From NCBI GenBank assembly GCA_021397835.1, contig JAJFZO010000609.1, forward strand, positions 7,132,001 through 7,196,000: 64,000 nt of DNA, in the 5' to 3' direction. The DNA comes from Moringa oleifera (Eukaryota > Streptophyta > Magnoliopsida > Brassicales > Moringaceae). Under the pieces are notes generated by a model. That model saw only the letters and a program-made list of their open reading frames with translations, did not search any database and was not told the DNA's origin. Positions within the stretch are counted from its first letter, which is position 1. Every line of letters begins with the position of its first letter. Positions 11,898-25,500 of this stretch are shown here, piece after piece. The position numbers and the translations under genes were made by a program.

Positions 11898-14800
11898 ATG
11901 GCGTCTCAAGAACTTACAGAGTATGAGCGTAAAAGACTCGAAAATATTAAGCGAAATGGCGAGATGATCGCCGCACTTAAGATCCACTCCAAAGCCTCGG
12001 AACTCTCTGTTGCAACCAAGCGCCAAAGGTCTCTCTTCCTCACTTCTCTCTCTTTTTCTCTCTCTCCCCCTCTCTCGCATTATATATACTTGTAACTATC
12101 TCCTAATTGTATCTAGATCCATCTTCTTTCTTGTATTTGGAGCTGTCGTGCATGAGGATGTATACAATACTTATATATTTATCTAATTGCAGGATTGTGT
12201 CAAAAAAAGTGAGTCCAAAGAAGAAACCCAAAACTGAGACCCCAGTTGTTATCAGGCGATCTCTGCGTACCAGAGGTATGCCGCCGGATTCCGAGGGTTT
12301 GGGCGATGCTTTTGTGGAACCAGTTGATACAGTTCCCAAATCCCCCAGCCCAGCAAAGACATCTCCTCGCAATTTGGGTCCTCTTAGTATGAAAGATGCC
12401 TACATAGGTACAGGGTCTGATAAAAAATTTATCAATGCAATTTTAAGTCTTCAGGAGAAACAACGTTTGGATGTTTCTGTAAAAGAAGAATTTGGTTGCG
12501 GTAAGGCTTGTAAAGACGAGAAATTGAGTGATTTGACTGAAGAAAGTGAACAAAAGACAAGCCAGTTGGGTTCTCGAGGTTTTTCTGAGGTTGTTGGCAA
12601 AAAAGAGTTCTTAAGTGGTACGGTGAAGGAAGAGAAGAGTAAGATTGGGAGTTCTCTTGATGTGGGATCCTTGAGTTTAGAACCGGAGAATATAATGCGG
12701 GTTTTGTCAGGAAGGATAATGGTAGTGAAATTTTTTCCAAGTATTAATGTGAGGATGCTTGCCGTGGGGAACAAATTTGGGGAGGTTGGATTTTGGAATT
12801 TGAATTTTAAGAACGAGGAAGAGGATGGGGTATATCTGTATCGTCCACATACAGGTCCTGTTTCAGGGATTTTGATTCAACAATCTTCTTTGTCAAAGGT
12901 ACTTTATGTTTGAAAATCGTGGTTGCTTTTCTTTTGTGATCCTATTTATAAACATGTAAAATAGGTGCATTTTATCAATTACGTGTCAGTGTTCCAAAAG
13001 CTTGTGAATTTTTCCTACTTTGACACTTAAAAATAGGCCTTTTAATTTCATTATCATGTTCATCTTGTGGAGTTGACCTAATGTGCTGATGTGGATTCAG
13101 ATTATATCAATTCTTCTTGTATAATGTCTCTTGAACTGTTTAATCCATTATTAGTAGTTCACACACTATATTACAGGGCCTTTTTATTATTATTGTAATT
13201 TATGTGTAAATTTGTTGTTTTCTAGACTAATACCACAAGAAGCCAAGTGAACTGGCAAAGCAAATTTTGTATGGCTAGACAACAGTGAATTGTTAATGTA
13301 TAAGCTCTAGAGGTACCTCGCAATCATAAATTTAGAGCGCTATGTTTAGTTTTTTTGCACCTAGTTTCTCAAAAAGTTAAGATGATCACTGCATTTAAGG
13401 TGAGTAGTATCTTACTTGTGCTTGTCACATTTGAGTGCAGATTTTCACAAGCTGCTATGATGGCTTTATCCGCTTGATAGATGCTGAGAAGGAGGTATTC
13501 GATCTGATATATTCTTGTAATAATGCCATATTTTCTCTATCTCAACGACCAGATGACGCAACGAGCTTATATTTTGGAGAGGGGCATGGAGGCTTGAGCA
13601 ACTGGGATCTTAGAGCAGGAAAATCCTCGACCCATTGGGTCCTGCATGAAGACAGGATAAACTCTATTGATTTTAATTCACATAATCCATATATTATGGC
13701 TACTAGTTCCACTGATGGGACTGCTTGCCTTTGGGACCTAAGAAGTATGAATGAAGGTAAACCCAAAACATTGAAGAGTGTAATTCATGGAAGGGCTGTG
13801 CATTCTGCTTACTTCTCACCATGTGGGAGCTCCCTTGCAACAACAAGGTATCCACTGATGTTGTGCCTTATCTTTGGTTCTTTTTCTTTTTCTTTTCTGC
13901 ATTTCATTAGTTAACCATGTACTAAGCACCCTATTAAACATAAACTTATTAAGAAAAACTGCTTGTTTATATGTAAACTAAATCACAAATCAGAAACACA
14001 TTTAAGCAGTAGCACAACAACGTTAGGTAAATTTCTTTATATTTAGTTGCTGAAAATGCTTTATTAGTTGTCTGTTAACAAACATTGGCCTTCTTGGATG
14101 AAATTTCTCTTCTTGTATACTGCTTTTTGTTCACTTGGAAAACCAGGAAACCTTTGGTTGTTCGCATTTGGTTCAGTGATGGAGCTTCAAGATCTTAGGG
14201 ATTTGTACACTACAAATAATTTCCTCACTTCAGGCCTTGAGGAGGATGGGTCCCCATATGCTACTTGGATTCCTTCTGGGACACCTCGGTTATTAGGGAA
14301 AAAAAGAAAAAGAAAAAAGGAAACTTCCTTAGGAGAGTGTGTATGAGCACACGGATTATTTCACTTACTTATATAGTTAATGATGACTGATGAGTGAGCA
14401 CGTTATTGTCAATGGAGGATGATGAGGGTTAACACCACAAAGATGTTCTCCCTTCTAAGTAATGAACTTATGTATATGATACTCCGTAACTTGGCTTGTT
14501 GCTTATATTAGTAATTTTCTATTCTGAGATTTATTTTCCATTTTTTATGCAGTTTTGACAACAAGGTTGGTGTACTAAGTGGCGTCAACTATGCAGATAC
14601 TTCTATGATATATCACGATAATCAGACTGGCAGATGGATCTCATCTTTCAGGTAAACTTTTTGCCGCCATGTCACATGCTAATGTGGAATTCTTGTCTGA
14701 AATAATCTACTTTGATGAATTTGGCCACTGTGCTAGTTAAAATTTTCAGCTGCTTGTTCTCCTTTGTGCGATTTGTCTTTCAAGCTAGATTCTGATTTTG

Positions 14801-15402
14801 TTTGAAGCATGTAGATAAAGCAACTAAAAACCATTGCGTATTTATAGTAGGACATTAATCCGTAGAAATCTCATTGGAGATTGGTTTTGTTGCTAAGGAG
14901 AGAAGGTTCCGTGCAAGATAGAAGCTCTGTCCCGTTATGGTTTATCTGCTTTCTGTTTTTGGCCTGGATGTATAATTTGAATCCTTTTGAGGAGGACATG
15001 ATGTGGACCAAAGGACTGATGAATTCATGTATTGCATTTTTTAATCATAAAAAGCTAGATGCAGTGATGATATTTTGATGTTATGGCTTCAATTCCAAAT
15101 CTTGTTATGCATATAACCAGTTCTCTGCTCAATTTACAATACCTTATGGAAATTTAAATGTTTAATAGATTGTCTTTCTTTTGAGCAGAGGAATATGGGG
15201 TTGGGATGATTCATACATCTTCATTGGCAATATGAAAAGAGGAGTTGACGTAATCTCCACGTCTCAGAGGAAACTCATCATGACTTTACAGAGTCCGCAT
15301 ATATCTGCCATCCCATGCAGATTTGATGCTCACCCTTATAACGTTGGGATGCTGGCTGGAGCCACTGGTGGAGGCCAGGTGTATATGTGGACATGTAAGT
15401 AG
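11898..15402 (+). CDS. WDR76: WD40-repeat protein of the WDR76/CMR1 family
   Basis: The coding sequence is join(11898..12028, 12193..12898, 13441..13847, 14553..14651, 15189..15402), all GT-AG and in phase, giving 518 aa, close to yeast Cmr1 in length. The N-terminus (ELTEYERKRLENIKRN...) is the conserved WDR76/CMR1 opening. A Lys/Ser-rich linker follows to about residue 200, then WD40 repeats to the end (final repeat GQVYMW). Two WDLR motifs (13603-13614 and 13732-13743) fit DWD boxes, which contact DDB1 in CUL4 ubiquitin ligases. Family members bind chromatin and damaged DNA in the nucleus. An upstream in-frame ATG exists at 11796, but conservation favours 11898. Paired E2F-like sites suggest S-phase expression. 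The gene converges on the FAD oxidoreductase gene. Confidence 0.92.
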
Positions 15403-16395
15403 GAAGCAAATCATTTTCTCAAAGGAGAATTTTTGATCTTGTTTGTGGAAGCATATGATGTTCGATCAGGCTATCTAAGTTAACTATTTCAGTTGACTAC
15501 AAAAGAAACCTTAGGACTTATAGAATCGTTGCCGGATCCTGGGTGTTCTCTGGCACGCACTCTGGTTTTGTATTTGCTTTTTATGGAAGAAATGTGATCA
15601 TTGAGACTTTGGCAATCTGAAGCAGCAGTACATAGTACCACGAAAATTAGATGTGTATTTTTGAGTTAGTAATGCTGACAGACTGATTGAATTTAAGGAA
15701 TTTGCACGTGGACAAGGAATTAGTTTGAAAGCAAGCATTCCATCCATTGTGGGAAACATTAAATGCGTTTGGTTTATTTTCCCTCCCTTGTTACCCTTGT
15801 TCTAATCAGATTATGCAGAGTTCATTATCTTTTATATTTCACTGTACCTTACAGTTGGGCTCGAGAATTCAGGATACTTTGGACTTGGATCAGATCATTT
15901 TTCATTTCAGTCCTGTGGAATAACTGAGTAGACAATTGGAGGCAGGGAATGGAAATAATTTCCAGTCTCGAAACTTTGAATGAATAGGTTCGGTGTTCTA
16001 TCTCTTCTTGTTTCCTTTTCCCCTGTTCCCACACCTTAAATCTACAATACTTGAATGAAAATGGTCTCATTCTTGTTGTTGTCTCTTAAAACATTCAGAG
16101 TAGATGAAGAAGCGTGGGAAATGCTCTCGCTTCATCAACCATTAGTTTAGACTAGATTAAGTTGGTGGCTCATAAGTGAACTAACATTGAACCCAATTCT
16201 GAGGCCATTTAATCAGCTGCAGGAAATTAAACAGAACAAAAAAATCACCCAACTTCAAGAACAGTTGAGCAGAAGATAATCACCCAATTTTCTGTAACAA
16301 TTGCACGGTTTGATAGCAGCTCGAACTCAGTTCACATTCTAAATTAGAATTCTAGTATTATTCTCAGATTCACATGCTAAAACAGAGATATAAAA
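15403..16395. other. Convergent intergenic region (3' UTRs)
   Basis: About 1 kb lies between the stop codons of the WD40 gene (+) and the oxidoreductase gene (-). It should contain both 3' UTRs and poly(A) sites. I see no further gene. Confidence 0.6.
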
Positions 16396-19300
16396 CTATT
16401 GATTTATATTCTTCCATGCGGTTAGTTCAGATGGGATCAATTCTTCCTTACAGGAAAGCACAGCCAGGGCCACCAATTTCCCAAGCCAACCATGGTACAA
16501 CAAACCCCTTGAACCAAGCCCTCCAAATAACCAGTATTTACAAGTATGATCTACTCTTAGAAGGTCATCAACACAACCCAAAAGTGGAAGTGATCCATGG
16601 GATGTGAGAGGTGGCATTGCCCTCAATCCTGCCCTTGCTCCAATGAAATTCCAATTCTTTATGCCTGGATAAATTGCAGATGCCTTTGGCAGAAGCTCTT
16701 GAAGAGCTTCTGAAGCTTCATGTGCTGACACATTTGGTGAAGAATCCCTTGATTTCCATTCCCATGTTGAACCCATATATAAGCTTCGAGTCCCCTGAAT
16801 TGCAAGCCATGCATCTGATAATACTGAGGGCCCACAGGCTGGATAATCTTTCCTGAAGCACAGTATTCCACCTAATGAGTTTGTTGAAAATGTAACAGAA
16901 ATATAATGTGGCATCTAGACACCAATAGAAATGAAATAATATTATGCTCTATCAATGAAATAATATTATGCTCTATCTGACAGCATTTTCCCAGGCAGCT
17001 GCATTTTGTTACACAAAACTGAAAATACTTTCCTTGATCAGAATCAAAGAATCATAATACTACATATCGAGCACCAAGGGAGTCCTGTCCTGTACAGTTG
17101 GTCAGTTAATTAGATAGTAAGACTCCTAAGAACTCCATTAGCTCTATCCCATTTACATCATATTTATCTATCACCAGGAATTTCAATAACAGTCCTAATC
17201 TATTCTTGATCAATGCGGATGGAGTTTCCAGCCCCAACAAATCCCTTTTGTTCCTCTCCCTCCACACCATCCAGAAAATAGCTAAGGGAATTAACCCACA
17301 ATTTTCCTCTTGGCTTCCAACTCCTCCATAACTGAGTCAGAACCATAAACTGCTGCCTTAAGACTGAAAGTGTACTATCCCAAATACCCATGCACCATAG
17401 AATATGGTTGATTGACTTTCCCTACACCTTACCCAGAAATCATCTATTTACCATAACCTTCCCCCTTCTCTATAAGTTGTTAATGGTCAAGGTTTGTCCC
17501 ACGCCACCTCCCAGATAAATAAAACAACCGTAGAAAGGCATTAACCTTTCATATTAGCTCCCATGGGAACCTTTTGCCTCCCTCTTTGCTGCTGCAAACT
17601 CTCCAATACCCTAAAAAAGGATTTAATGGAGTACTTTCTCGTAGCATCCCCTCTCCAGACAGCAGCATCATTTCTCTCAATATGGCATCTGACTACATAA
17701 ATCCTCTCAAAGAATCTCTCAAGCATATCCACTTCCCAATTCTGTGACTCCCTCCTAAAGTTCACCTCCAATGACACCCCCTTCCACCCTTCCCACGCAG
17801 TCACTGACACACGCCTCCTTATTACACGCCAATCCATATAAACCCAAGTCCACCGTTAATAGTCTATCGCCACACCAAGTATCCCTCTAAAACCCCACAT
17901 GAAACCTTTCCCCATCCTAAAGCCCACCAATGGTTCTACTTCAACCCAAACATTTTATATTGCCTTCTAAACCCCACTACCATACAGCTCCCTCCTTGCC
18001 ACTGTTACCTACCTTCCCTCATCCACTCCATACCTAGCCTCCACCACCTTTCTTCACAACATGTCCCTCTCCAACATAAATGCCCGTAAAGGCTTGATAC
18101 CCAAGCCTCTTCTATCCATAGGCCTTTGAACTATTCTCCAGCCAACCAGATGATATTTAAAGTACTCCCCAAATTGTCCCAAAAGAACTGCCCAAGTAAC
18201 TTTTCCAATCTAGCTGCCACCTCTTGCAAGATAGGGAATAGAGACATAAAGTACACGGGTACACTCGAAATTGTCCTCTTTATCGAAGCAAATCTTCCTT
18301 TCTTGGACAAGTACAACCCCTTCCACCCTGCCTGCCAGTTTCCTTTCAAAGTGCTCCTCAATTGATTGTGTCTAGCCCCCAGTGGCAGCCCCAGATACTG
18401 AATAAGGAGATTTCCCATCCCACAGCCCAACACACTAGCCAAGCCCTCACCATCCAATACCCCTCAAATGGAAATGAGTTCATTTGTTTCCAAATTCACC
18501 TTCAACCCCGAACACTATCTCAAACCCAAGTAAGAGACAATCTCAAGTTCACCAATTGGTCCTTATCAGCCCCAGCAAATAGCAGATGGGGCACCTCCAT
18601 CTCTCCCTCCCCCTGACCCACAAAGAAAACTTCCAAGTAGCTTGGTCTAAACTGCCCTTGCCAAACCAATGCTTCCATCACCAGAATAGACAGAATGAGA
18701 GATAAAAGATCACCTTGTCAAAGTCCCCCAATTGCTTTCAAAAAGCGTGTGGCCCTCCATTCACTAGCACAGAAAAGGTTGCTGAAAATATGATAATCTC
18801 ATTTTCATGAATTGAGAATGTTATCATGACTTCTTTTGAGGACTAGGAGTAATTTCAGATTTCAATGATTAGATTTTCAAGGGTTCAATACCAGGAAGCA
18901 CCCACAACCACAATTTAAATGCTACACAAATAAGAACTCCTCATTGAATGTGCAAATTTATAAAACGAAAGTAAATTTGTTTTCCCAGGTAATATAGATC
19001 TCATTTTTTCTACCTTTAGAAGGTACAGAAGATACGAGATAACCACAGGTGTGGAGCACGAATAAGACCTCTAAGAGAAGAGTAAGACTAAGGCTTATAC
19101 CCAGTATTATCAGGCAGTTGCAGGTGAGCAATGACTCCTCTGCAAGTCCTCAAAGGAAGTTTCCCAGCAAGCTCTGGAAGCAGGTCCACTTTAGCACCCA
19201 GACATATTATGGCAGCATCATATTCCCCTGAAGATATAGCTTATGTGCATATATTAACAAATATTGAGAGGTAATAAGTATTTTGAGCTTAAGCATTCCC

Positions 19301-21355
19301 ATTCATCAGATTCCACTAATTTCCAGCCGATAACTCAAAGACAAACATAAACTCTCTTTCCTCCCTTACCACAACTAATTTACACAAGCATATGCTTGTC
19401 TACTCATAAATATTGATGCCATGCTACTTGGGATCTAGATAACTTTTTATTGAATGTTATATCTTATTTTCAAGCAGTATTGCACTTGAACAACGCCAAG
19501 GAATAAGGATCTGCACCTTTTGTCACAGTTTACAAACTCTGCACTCCAGGAAATTGAGAAAGAAAAAAGTTTACACAAAACCCAAGGGACTATTTGTCAC
19601 AAAGACAGACACTATTACCTTCTAATTGAAAGAGTCCGCATATGGATTTCTTGTGCAAATATAACTCTTTTCTTCCAAACTCAGAAGAGTATGATGCTTT
19701 TGCTAAATCTTGACATGCTTGGAAGAGTGCCTAGTAAATTACCGCAAAAGAAAAAATATGGAAGGGAAAAATTCAAAAAAGAAGAACCAAAAAAAAAAAA
19801 AAAAAAAGATTTTGGGCATTTACAGCTTAATTCTTCAAACCTGTAGATAGCGCTGAGGATGGACATTTACAGCTTCAGGCATATAAAAGGCCAAGTTGAA
19901 AGGCACACATAAATTGGGTACAAGATTTTGGGCAGCAAACTTATCAATGGCCTCTATTTTGCAACTTGAAAGGCAGTTCTGAGCATTCTAATCACATACA
20001 GAGAGAAACCAAGCATTACTATGAAGCTACACATCAATTATGAAACTATTTAGGTTCAACAAAGGGTTTAAAGAAGATTACATCATTCATCATGTTCAAA
20101 GTCTTCATATTTGTAGCTGGTCTCAAGATGCCCCTGAATTTAATGAACTCTATGAGGACCATAGCAAATAAAATCAAAATCTACAACAACGAGTTAGAAA
20201 AGAAAAAAAAAAAACTATATACAAGTTTTATAGCAGGAAAAACAAGATAAACTGTAAAGCAGGATTTTCAAGTTAAATTTCTTTAAGATGCTGAAAAATT
20301 ATTCTCAAAGTTCAGAGTGATAGCGAATTTTCATAATCCAAGACTGTCCAAGACTAGAGAGGTCTACTTTTGGAGGCTTTACCTTCTCCGAACTATAAAG
20401 CTGCTAGAATTCTGCTCAGACTCCCCTATTTCTGCGTTGGATTGGTTGGAAGCAACTGTTGTTTCAGCAACATTTAGAAGCTTCATACATTCTTTCCAAC
20501 ACTCTGCACCCTGCCAGAGAAGCTTAGCTGCAGAAAGTTTAGCCCATAAGATGAAAACCAACTGGTAATAATCCCAATTGGGTGAATAAAAATTCTGCTT
20601 TGACATAACAACGATCTAAAAATTGGCATTGATACTAGAAGAAAGGTAATGGTAAAGCCTTTCACCTTTAGGGGAATAAGGGTGAAGGAGTCCCCCAGAA
20701 ACTCCAGATGCACCTCCCCCTATGCCAACTTCATCATATATGTCAACTTTAACATGGGACTCCTTGGGACTGAGCTGCAAGTGTTATTCAAGAAAATGAA
20801 GAATACAAGATACATACATACACGGAGGACATCATGTCTGCATACATACATTGATACATGTAGATTTACATTTAAATATAATAAATACAATGAGTCAAAG
20901 ATGCTCAGCAAGACCCTACACTTTTCAAATCTTGTTGGTCAGCACTCAAAAAGCGGCAGATTGTAACAGAGAAATGTTACATAGAAGTGTAGTTTCCTCT
21001 ACAAATAGGAGGATGAAAATAACGATAAACTTGAAACCAGTACTTAGAAAGACAGAACGGAGTACCTTCAACAAATGCCAAGCAACAGAGAGGCCAGCGA
21101 AACCAGCACCAAGTACTGCGTACCTGAATAAAAGCACTGAATTGATGAGGTAGGAGTACACCTATGCAGGACAATTTTTGCTCGTAGCGTGACTATGTGC
21201 ACACTTATAAATGACTAAGAACCCAGATGGTACCTGAGAGGAGGTTGAGAGAGGGATGAGGAGAAAGACCCTGGCGAAGCGGCCCCTCTACAATAGGGAT
21301 ACTGGAAGCGACTGTGGGCTATGGGAGAAGCGGAGCCTGTAAGAAGAAGAGTCAT
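16396..21355 (-). CDS. FAD-dependent oxidoreductase, DAO family (At5g48440-like), probably organelle-targeted
   Basis: The coding sequence is complement(join(16396..16852, 19101..19227, 19619..19730, 19841..19987, 20082..20133, 20383..20527, 20666..20774, 21066..21123, 21234..21355)), 442 aa, all introns GT-AG and in phase. A Ser/Arg-rich, acid-poor N-terminus of about 40 residues looks like a transit peptide. The FAD-binding Rossmann motif GAGFAG is at about 46-51, the ribose-binding acidic end DIYDE at about 71-75, and a GGGASGVSGGLLHP loop follows. A second FAD-contact motif, GGLGSRG, is at about 401-407. The family (D-amino-acid-oxidase/MnmC-C-like fold) oxidises amines with flavin; the plant enzyme's substrate is not known to me. 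The 2.2-kb last intron holds a truncated LINE in the same orientation. A short upstream ORF overlaps the start codon. Confidence 0.9.
17040..18785 (-). mobile_element. 5'-truncated L1-type LINE in the last intron of the FAD oxidoreductase gene
   Basis: On the minus strand, fragments of a non-LTR reverse transcriptase can be read. They include GLRQGDLLS (near 18740), a decayed FADD box reading FAGADK, LGCGMGNLLIQYLGLPLGA (near 18400), the LSKKGRFASIKRT segment, and at 17540-17840 the RNase H-adjacent zf-RVT-like region. Stops and frameshifts are frequent. The 3' end at about 17040 carries the sequence ...GCACCAAGGG... shared with other LINE 3' ends in this window. The 5' half (endonuclease) is absent, as is usual for truncated LINE insertions. 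Confidence 0.8.
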
Positions 21356-21405
21356 GGAGTTTGGTGGCTTTGCCAATTTGCAAAATGCACTCTACATAGA
21401 AGCAT
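21352..21405 (-). other. Possible upstream ORF overlapping the FAD oxidoreductase start
   Basis: An ATG at 21403-21405 opens a 17-codon ORF whose TGA stop overlaps the main start codon as ATGA (21352-21355). If the transcript begins upstream of 21405, ribosomes would meet this uORF first and could reinitiate at the main ATG. I cannot see the transcription start, so use is unproven. Confidence 0.4.
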
Positions 21406-21646
21406 AAGCCCTCCTTTTCTTTTCCTGTTTATGGAGCCCGGGATTGGAGGGACACGCTCTGCTCTATTACGACGGAGGGAAAAAGCAGGGGAAAAACCTG
21501 TCCGTACAAAGTTATTTTTTTAACACTTCTTTTTTGTGGATGCGCAGAAATATTCTCTACATTTCCCTTGCAATTGCAAAACATGTCAATAAATAAAAAT
21601 GGAAGCTTTAACACATTTGAAAATTTTGATTTTCCTTTCTCTCACT

Positions 21647-21892
21647 TTTTTTGGTAATTTGAAGTCGAATCTTTCGCTTTTAATATCATCAATAGCACAA
21701 CAATTATCAAGGGCAAGCTTTCAAAGTTATTTTTTATCTCCATCGTTTTTATTGATACGACAAGCTCACTTTTCATTCATCATTGACGGCATTTTTTGGT
21801 AATTTAAGGTCGAATCCTTCGCTTTTAATATCATCAATAGCGCAACAATCATAAAAGGCAAGCTTTCAAATCATTTTTATTGATACCGAAGA
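21647..21892. repeat. Tandem duplication with ~145-bp period
   Basis: A block beginning TTTTTTGGTAATTTGAAG and including TCGCTTTTAATATCATCAATAG occurs at about 21647-21755 and again at 21792-21892. The second copy has a short deletion near its end. It lies in the spacer between the oxidoreductase promoter and MULE copy 2. Confidence 0.8.
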
Positions 21893-22339
21893 GCTTCAAG
21901 CATATATATTTTTTATTATGACGATGGTTTCGGCTCAACGTTTGAGTGCTATGCTTAAACGTTGTGTAATCATACTTTTCATTATCACTAAACTGATTTT
22001 TCATGACATGGGTTATTTCAAAATGGTGAAAAATGAAAAAGGTGAACAGTATTTTTCATAGAGTAAAATCATGGTTTAATTTTTAGATCGTGAATTAATT
22101 CTTAGAATCGTTATTTTGCTAACAACGTGTATTAATTTTTGTAGAATCATAATGTTGAATACTAACATGTTTTAAATAATGTTTATTATTGTTTAATATC
22201 GTGTCTTAATATTTGGATATTATAGAATAATTATTATTTTTGTTGATTAATTTAAACTATTTCATGTGTTGTTTACATGTTTTATGGATTAATTATGTTT
22301 TTATTGTTTGTTTATAATATTTATTATGTTTGATAAATA
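21893..22339. other. AT-rich spacer
   Basis: No gene is visible. The sequence has short recurring phrases such as ATCGTG(A/T)ATTAATT, like the intron repeats of the MULE copies, so it may already belong to the left arm of MULE copy 2, whose edge I could not fix. Confidence 0.45.
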
Positions 22340-22509
22340 TAAATGCTAGATACCAAGGAGTTTATCACTCCATAAAGTTAAATAAAAAATAGGTAAGCTG
22401 ACAGTCCTAAAGCATAATGACAATGATGTAATTCCAACAATTAATAATATTTAACAAGCTTGACAAAAATGGGACCATGAAGGAGAAGTTCATGGACACA
22501 TGTTTTGAG

Positions 22510-25500
22510 TATTTCCTGAAAATACCTAAAGAATAAAACTTCTCATGTTAGATTGTGCAATTTGCTTCTCTAAGTTCAAGCAGGAAGTTAAGGAAGAGAT
22601 GTGGTTCTCATTAGGTGAAAAGGAAGTCTTTTTTTGCAAACTGAGTTTTACTTGATAATCGGGTTGAAGTTTGAGGAGTAGTCAGAGTTTGTTAGTTTTG
22701 AAATTGTGCTTCTAGTCTTTTAACTAAATATTTCAATGGAGTTGAAAAGGTGAGTTGAATAATTTTCATTTCTCTTTTTTCACATATTTTTTCTAATGTG
22801 ATAGTTAATTTACTGTTTATTATTTGTATTCATTGTTTTATTTCTATTTTGCTAGGTTAGTACTACTATAGTGAAGTCAAGGTTGCTGATACAGAAATTT
22901 GAGGATCCTACAGATGCAATGAAGTTATCATTGGTTTACTTGCTACATAACTATTTGAAAGGTTGTGATGAGTAGCAAGTAGTCCCCACTTTGCAATTTC
23001 ATCTCGTGAAGCACATGGAAGCTTTTAATGCTTCTCATGAGGTATTTTGGTGTATTGCATCTTAATTGTGCAATTTAAAAAGACAGTAAGCCATCACAAT
23101 TTCAAAGTTCTGACATTTTATACAACTTATATATGATTTTGCTTAGGCACTTCAAGTAACTATCTTTTACCTTTTCACAAAACAAATTGCCAACAAAATA
23201 ATTTAATATTTTATTATTTTGCTCATTCACTTTCATATTCTTTCTCTACAGGTTTTTGCATTTGAAGTGATTTCAACTTACTATCAGTTTAGCACGAATA
23301 ATAACGATGTTAAGCTAACTAAGATACTTCAACGAGAATTTAACAAAAGACCACATCAGAATTCAGTGAATAAGATATTTACAACTAAGGTAAAGTCTCT
23401 TGGGTTTCATATTTTTAATTATTATTTTATGTTATATTTTTTTATTTATGGATAATATAATATTTTCATGTTTTAATATAAAAAAACATAGAAAGTATCA
23501 TACTTTCATGTTTTATTTTATATTCCACGGATAAATTATATTTTTCGTGTATTAATTTCATTCATTTTGTGTCTGACTAGAGATTAATGGATTAATTTTA
23601 GATTTCATCAGTAAATTTTATATTTCGTTAATAAAGTTTTTTATTTCTTGCATAAAATTATGTAATTCAGTAAGTGCCTTTATTCACTACAGGTGGTTGT
23701 CAAGACAGGTATAATTCTTATTAGGTATGAATTGAGGCACCATATTATCAAGATATGGAACAGATAATTCTATCCTTATATATGCCTTTTTCATTTCATA
23801 CTCCTGCAAACAGTGTAAAGCACCAATCGACCCTTGACAAAGAGGAGCAGGTGCCACCTGCTCTAGTGAGGCCAACCAAGTTGCCTCATTCCATTCCAAA
23901 AATGTACAAGATATTTCATTTTTATGTTACATCTATTGATGCTAATTTTTACTATTATTATTATTTTGGGTTTTGTTTGTTTTGAATCATGCAAAACTAA
24001 ACACTTTGCTAAATTTTAATTGTAGTGAAAAGTTCTTGTTATTTTAGAAGGTGGCGATAAAAGGGAAGAAATTAGTGGCAGGAGAAAGAAGAGTGAGGGA
24101 GAAAGGAATAGAGAAAGGAAGCAAAAGTAGAAAATAAATTGAGACAGCATAAATTAAGACAAAATAGGGTTAATTCTTAAAAGGGTTTAAGAGGGGATGG
24201 GGCATATAAGCTATCTAACGCTCATACATAACGCAAGGCTCATCTATAGTCTATTAAGCATTGGATTATTGCCATGAATCGGAGGATCGATGATTTGCAT
24301 AAAATGGTCAATGAGCACCACATTGAGTTCATGGATCTTGCCCTATTGATCTTACCTTGATTTTTTAAGGCTAGTAAGTACTAAACATCGCCTCTAAATC
24401 CCAATAACAATGCTAATGCGATAATATTTTATTCATTTTTTTAACTTTATATTTATAATTTTATTTCGTTGCTAACTAATGTAATATTAATGTTCTATTC
24501 ACGGGACGGACGATAATAGTAGTGAAAGCCATAATATTGATAGTGGTTCGTTAAAGTCTGACAATGACAACATCTCAATCACTTATGATGAGAGTGCAAA
24601 AGGGAGAATGAGGAGGAGTCAAAGGAGGGTTAAGGGAAGGGTGACTCAATGAAGGGCAAGGATGACATTGAGGGTGATGGCAGAAGAAAGGACGAGAATG
24701 AGGAAGAGTCTGGGGGAGGAAGGTGTAGGAGCTAGGGTCACTGATGTCATGGACACAGTGATTGTCTTTAATGAGGTCGTTTGGCACGATGACCTCATTA
24801 AAAAGTCCATAGTAAATAAAGGCCCATATTATGGAACGATGCGACCTATTTTTGAGGCGTATCTTATTTTAGGGATAGAGGTGGCTGTGTGAGTTGATGC
24901 AAGAAGTTATCAACCCTTAAGGTGAATACGTAGCTTATTTTGAAGGCACTACCTAGTATGGAAGTGCCACTTAGTGTAGAGGTGACACTTCCAATAGTGA
25001 GAATTAGAAAGTAAGGCTACCAACTTTGTAATCCATATATCGATTTACTTATTAAGAGGAAATGCCAAAGAGGTGATTATTTTTTTGATAAAATTATTTC
25101 AAATGGACCGGGGCAACTTTATGCATAAATCAAATTCAATAAAAGTGACAAATGGTAAGTAAAATGAATGTTTAGTTACATTCTTTACCATTATATATGT
25201 TAAATGCTTATATCCAACTAGTTTTTAATAATTATAATCAATGTAGTCATGATATTGATATTGATCGCCTCATAAATAGTAAATGGCTCTGATTGTTAGA
25301 AACTAAGCATGAATAGATTGGTGACAAGATATGTAATTCTCAATTTTTTGCTTTATTTCATAGTTTCATAGGTTATTTTCTTATAAGTATTTTCTTTTAT
25401 AAAATAATATGTCTTAACTCTCTAATCTGTGTTTTAAATTGGTAAATCATGTCTTAATTGTGATTCTGTGTATTAATATTTCAATCCATGTCTTAATGTT

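Noticed and set aside
12432..12774. Two long minus-strand frames opposite the WD40 gene
   Set aside because: They are antisense shadows of the large coding exon 12193-12898.
14068..14346. 92-codon plus-strand frame inside the WD40 gene
   Set aside because: It lies in an intron. The WD40 exons 13441-13847 and 14553-14651 join in phase without it, and it has no WD-repeat character.
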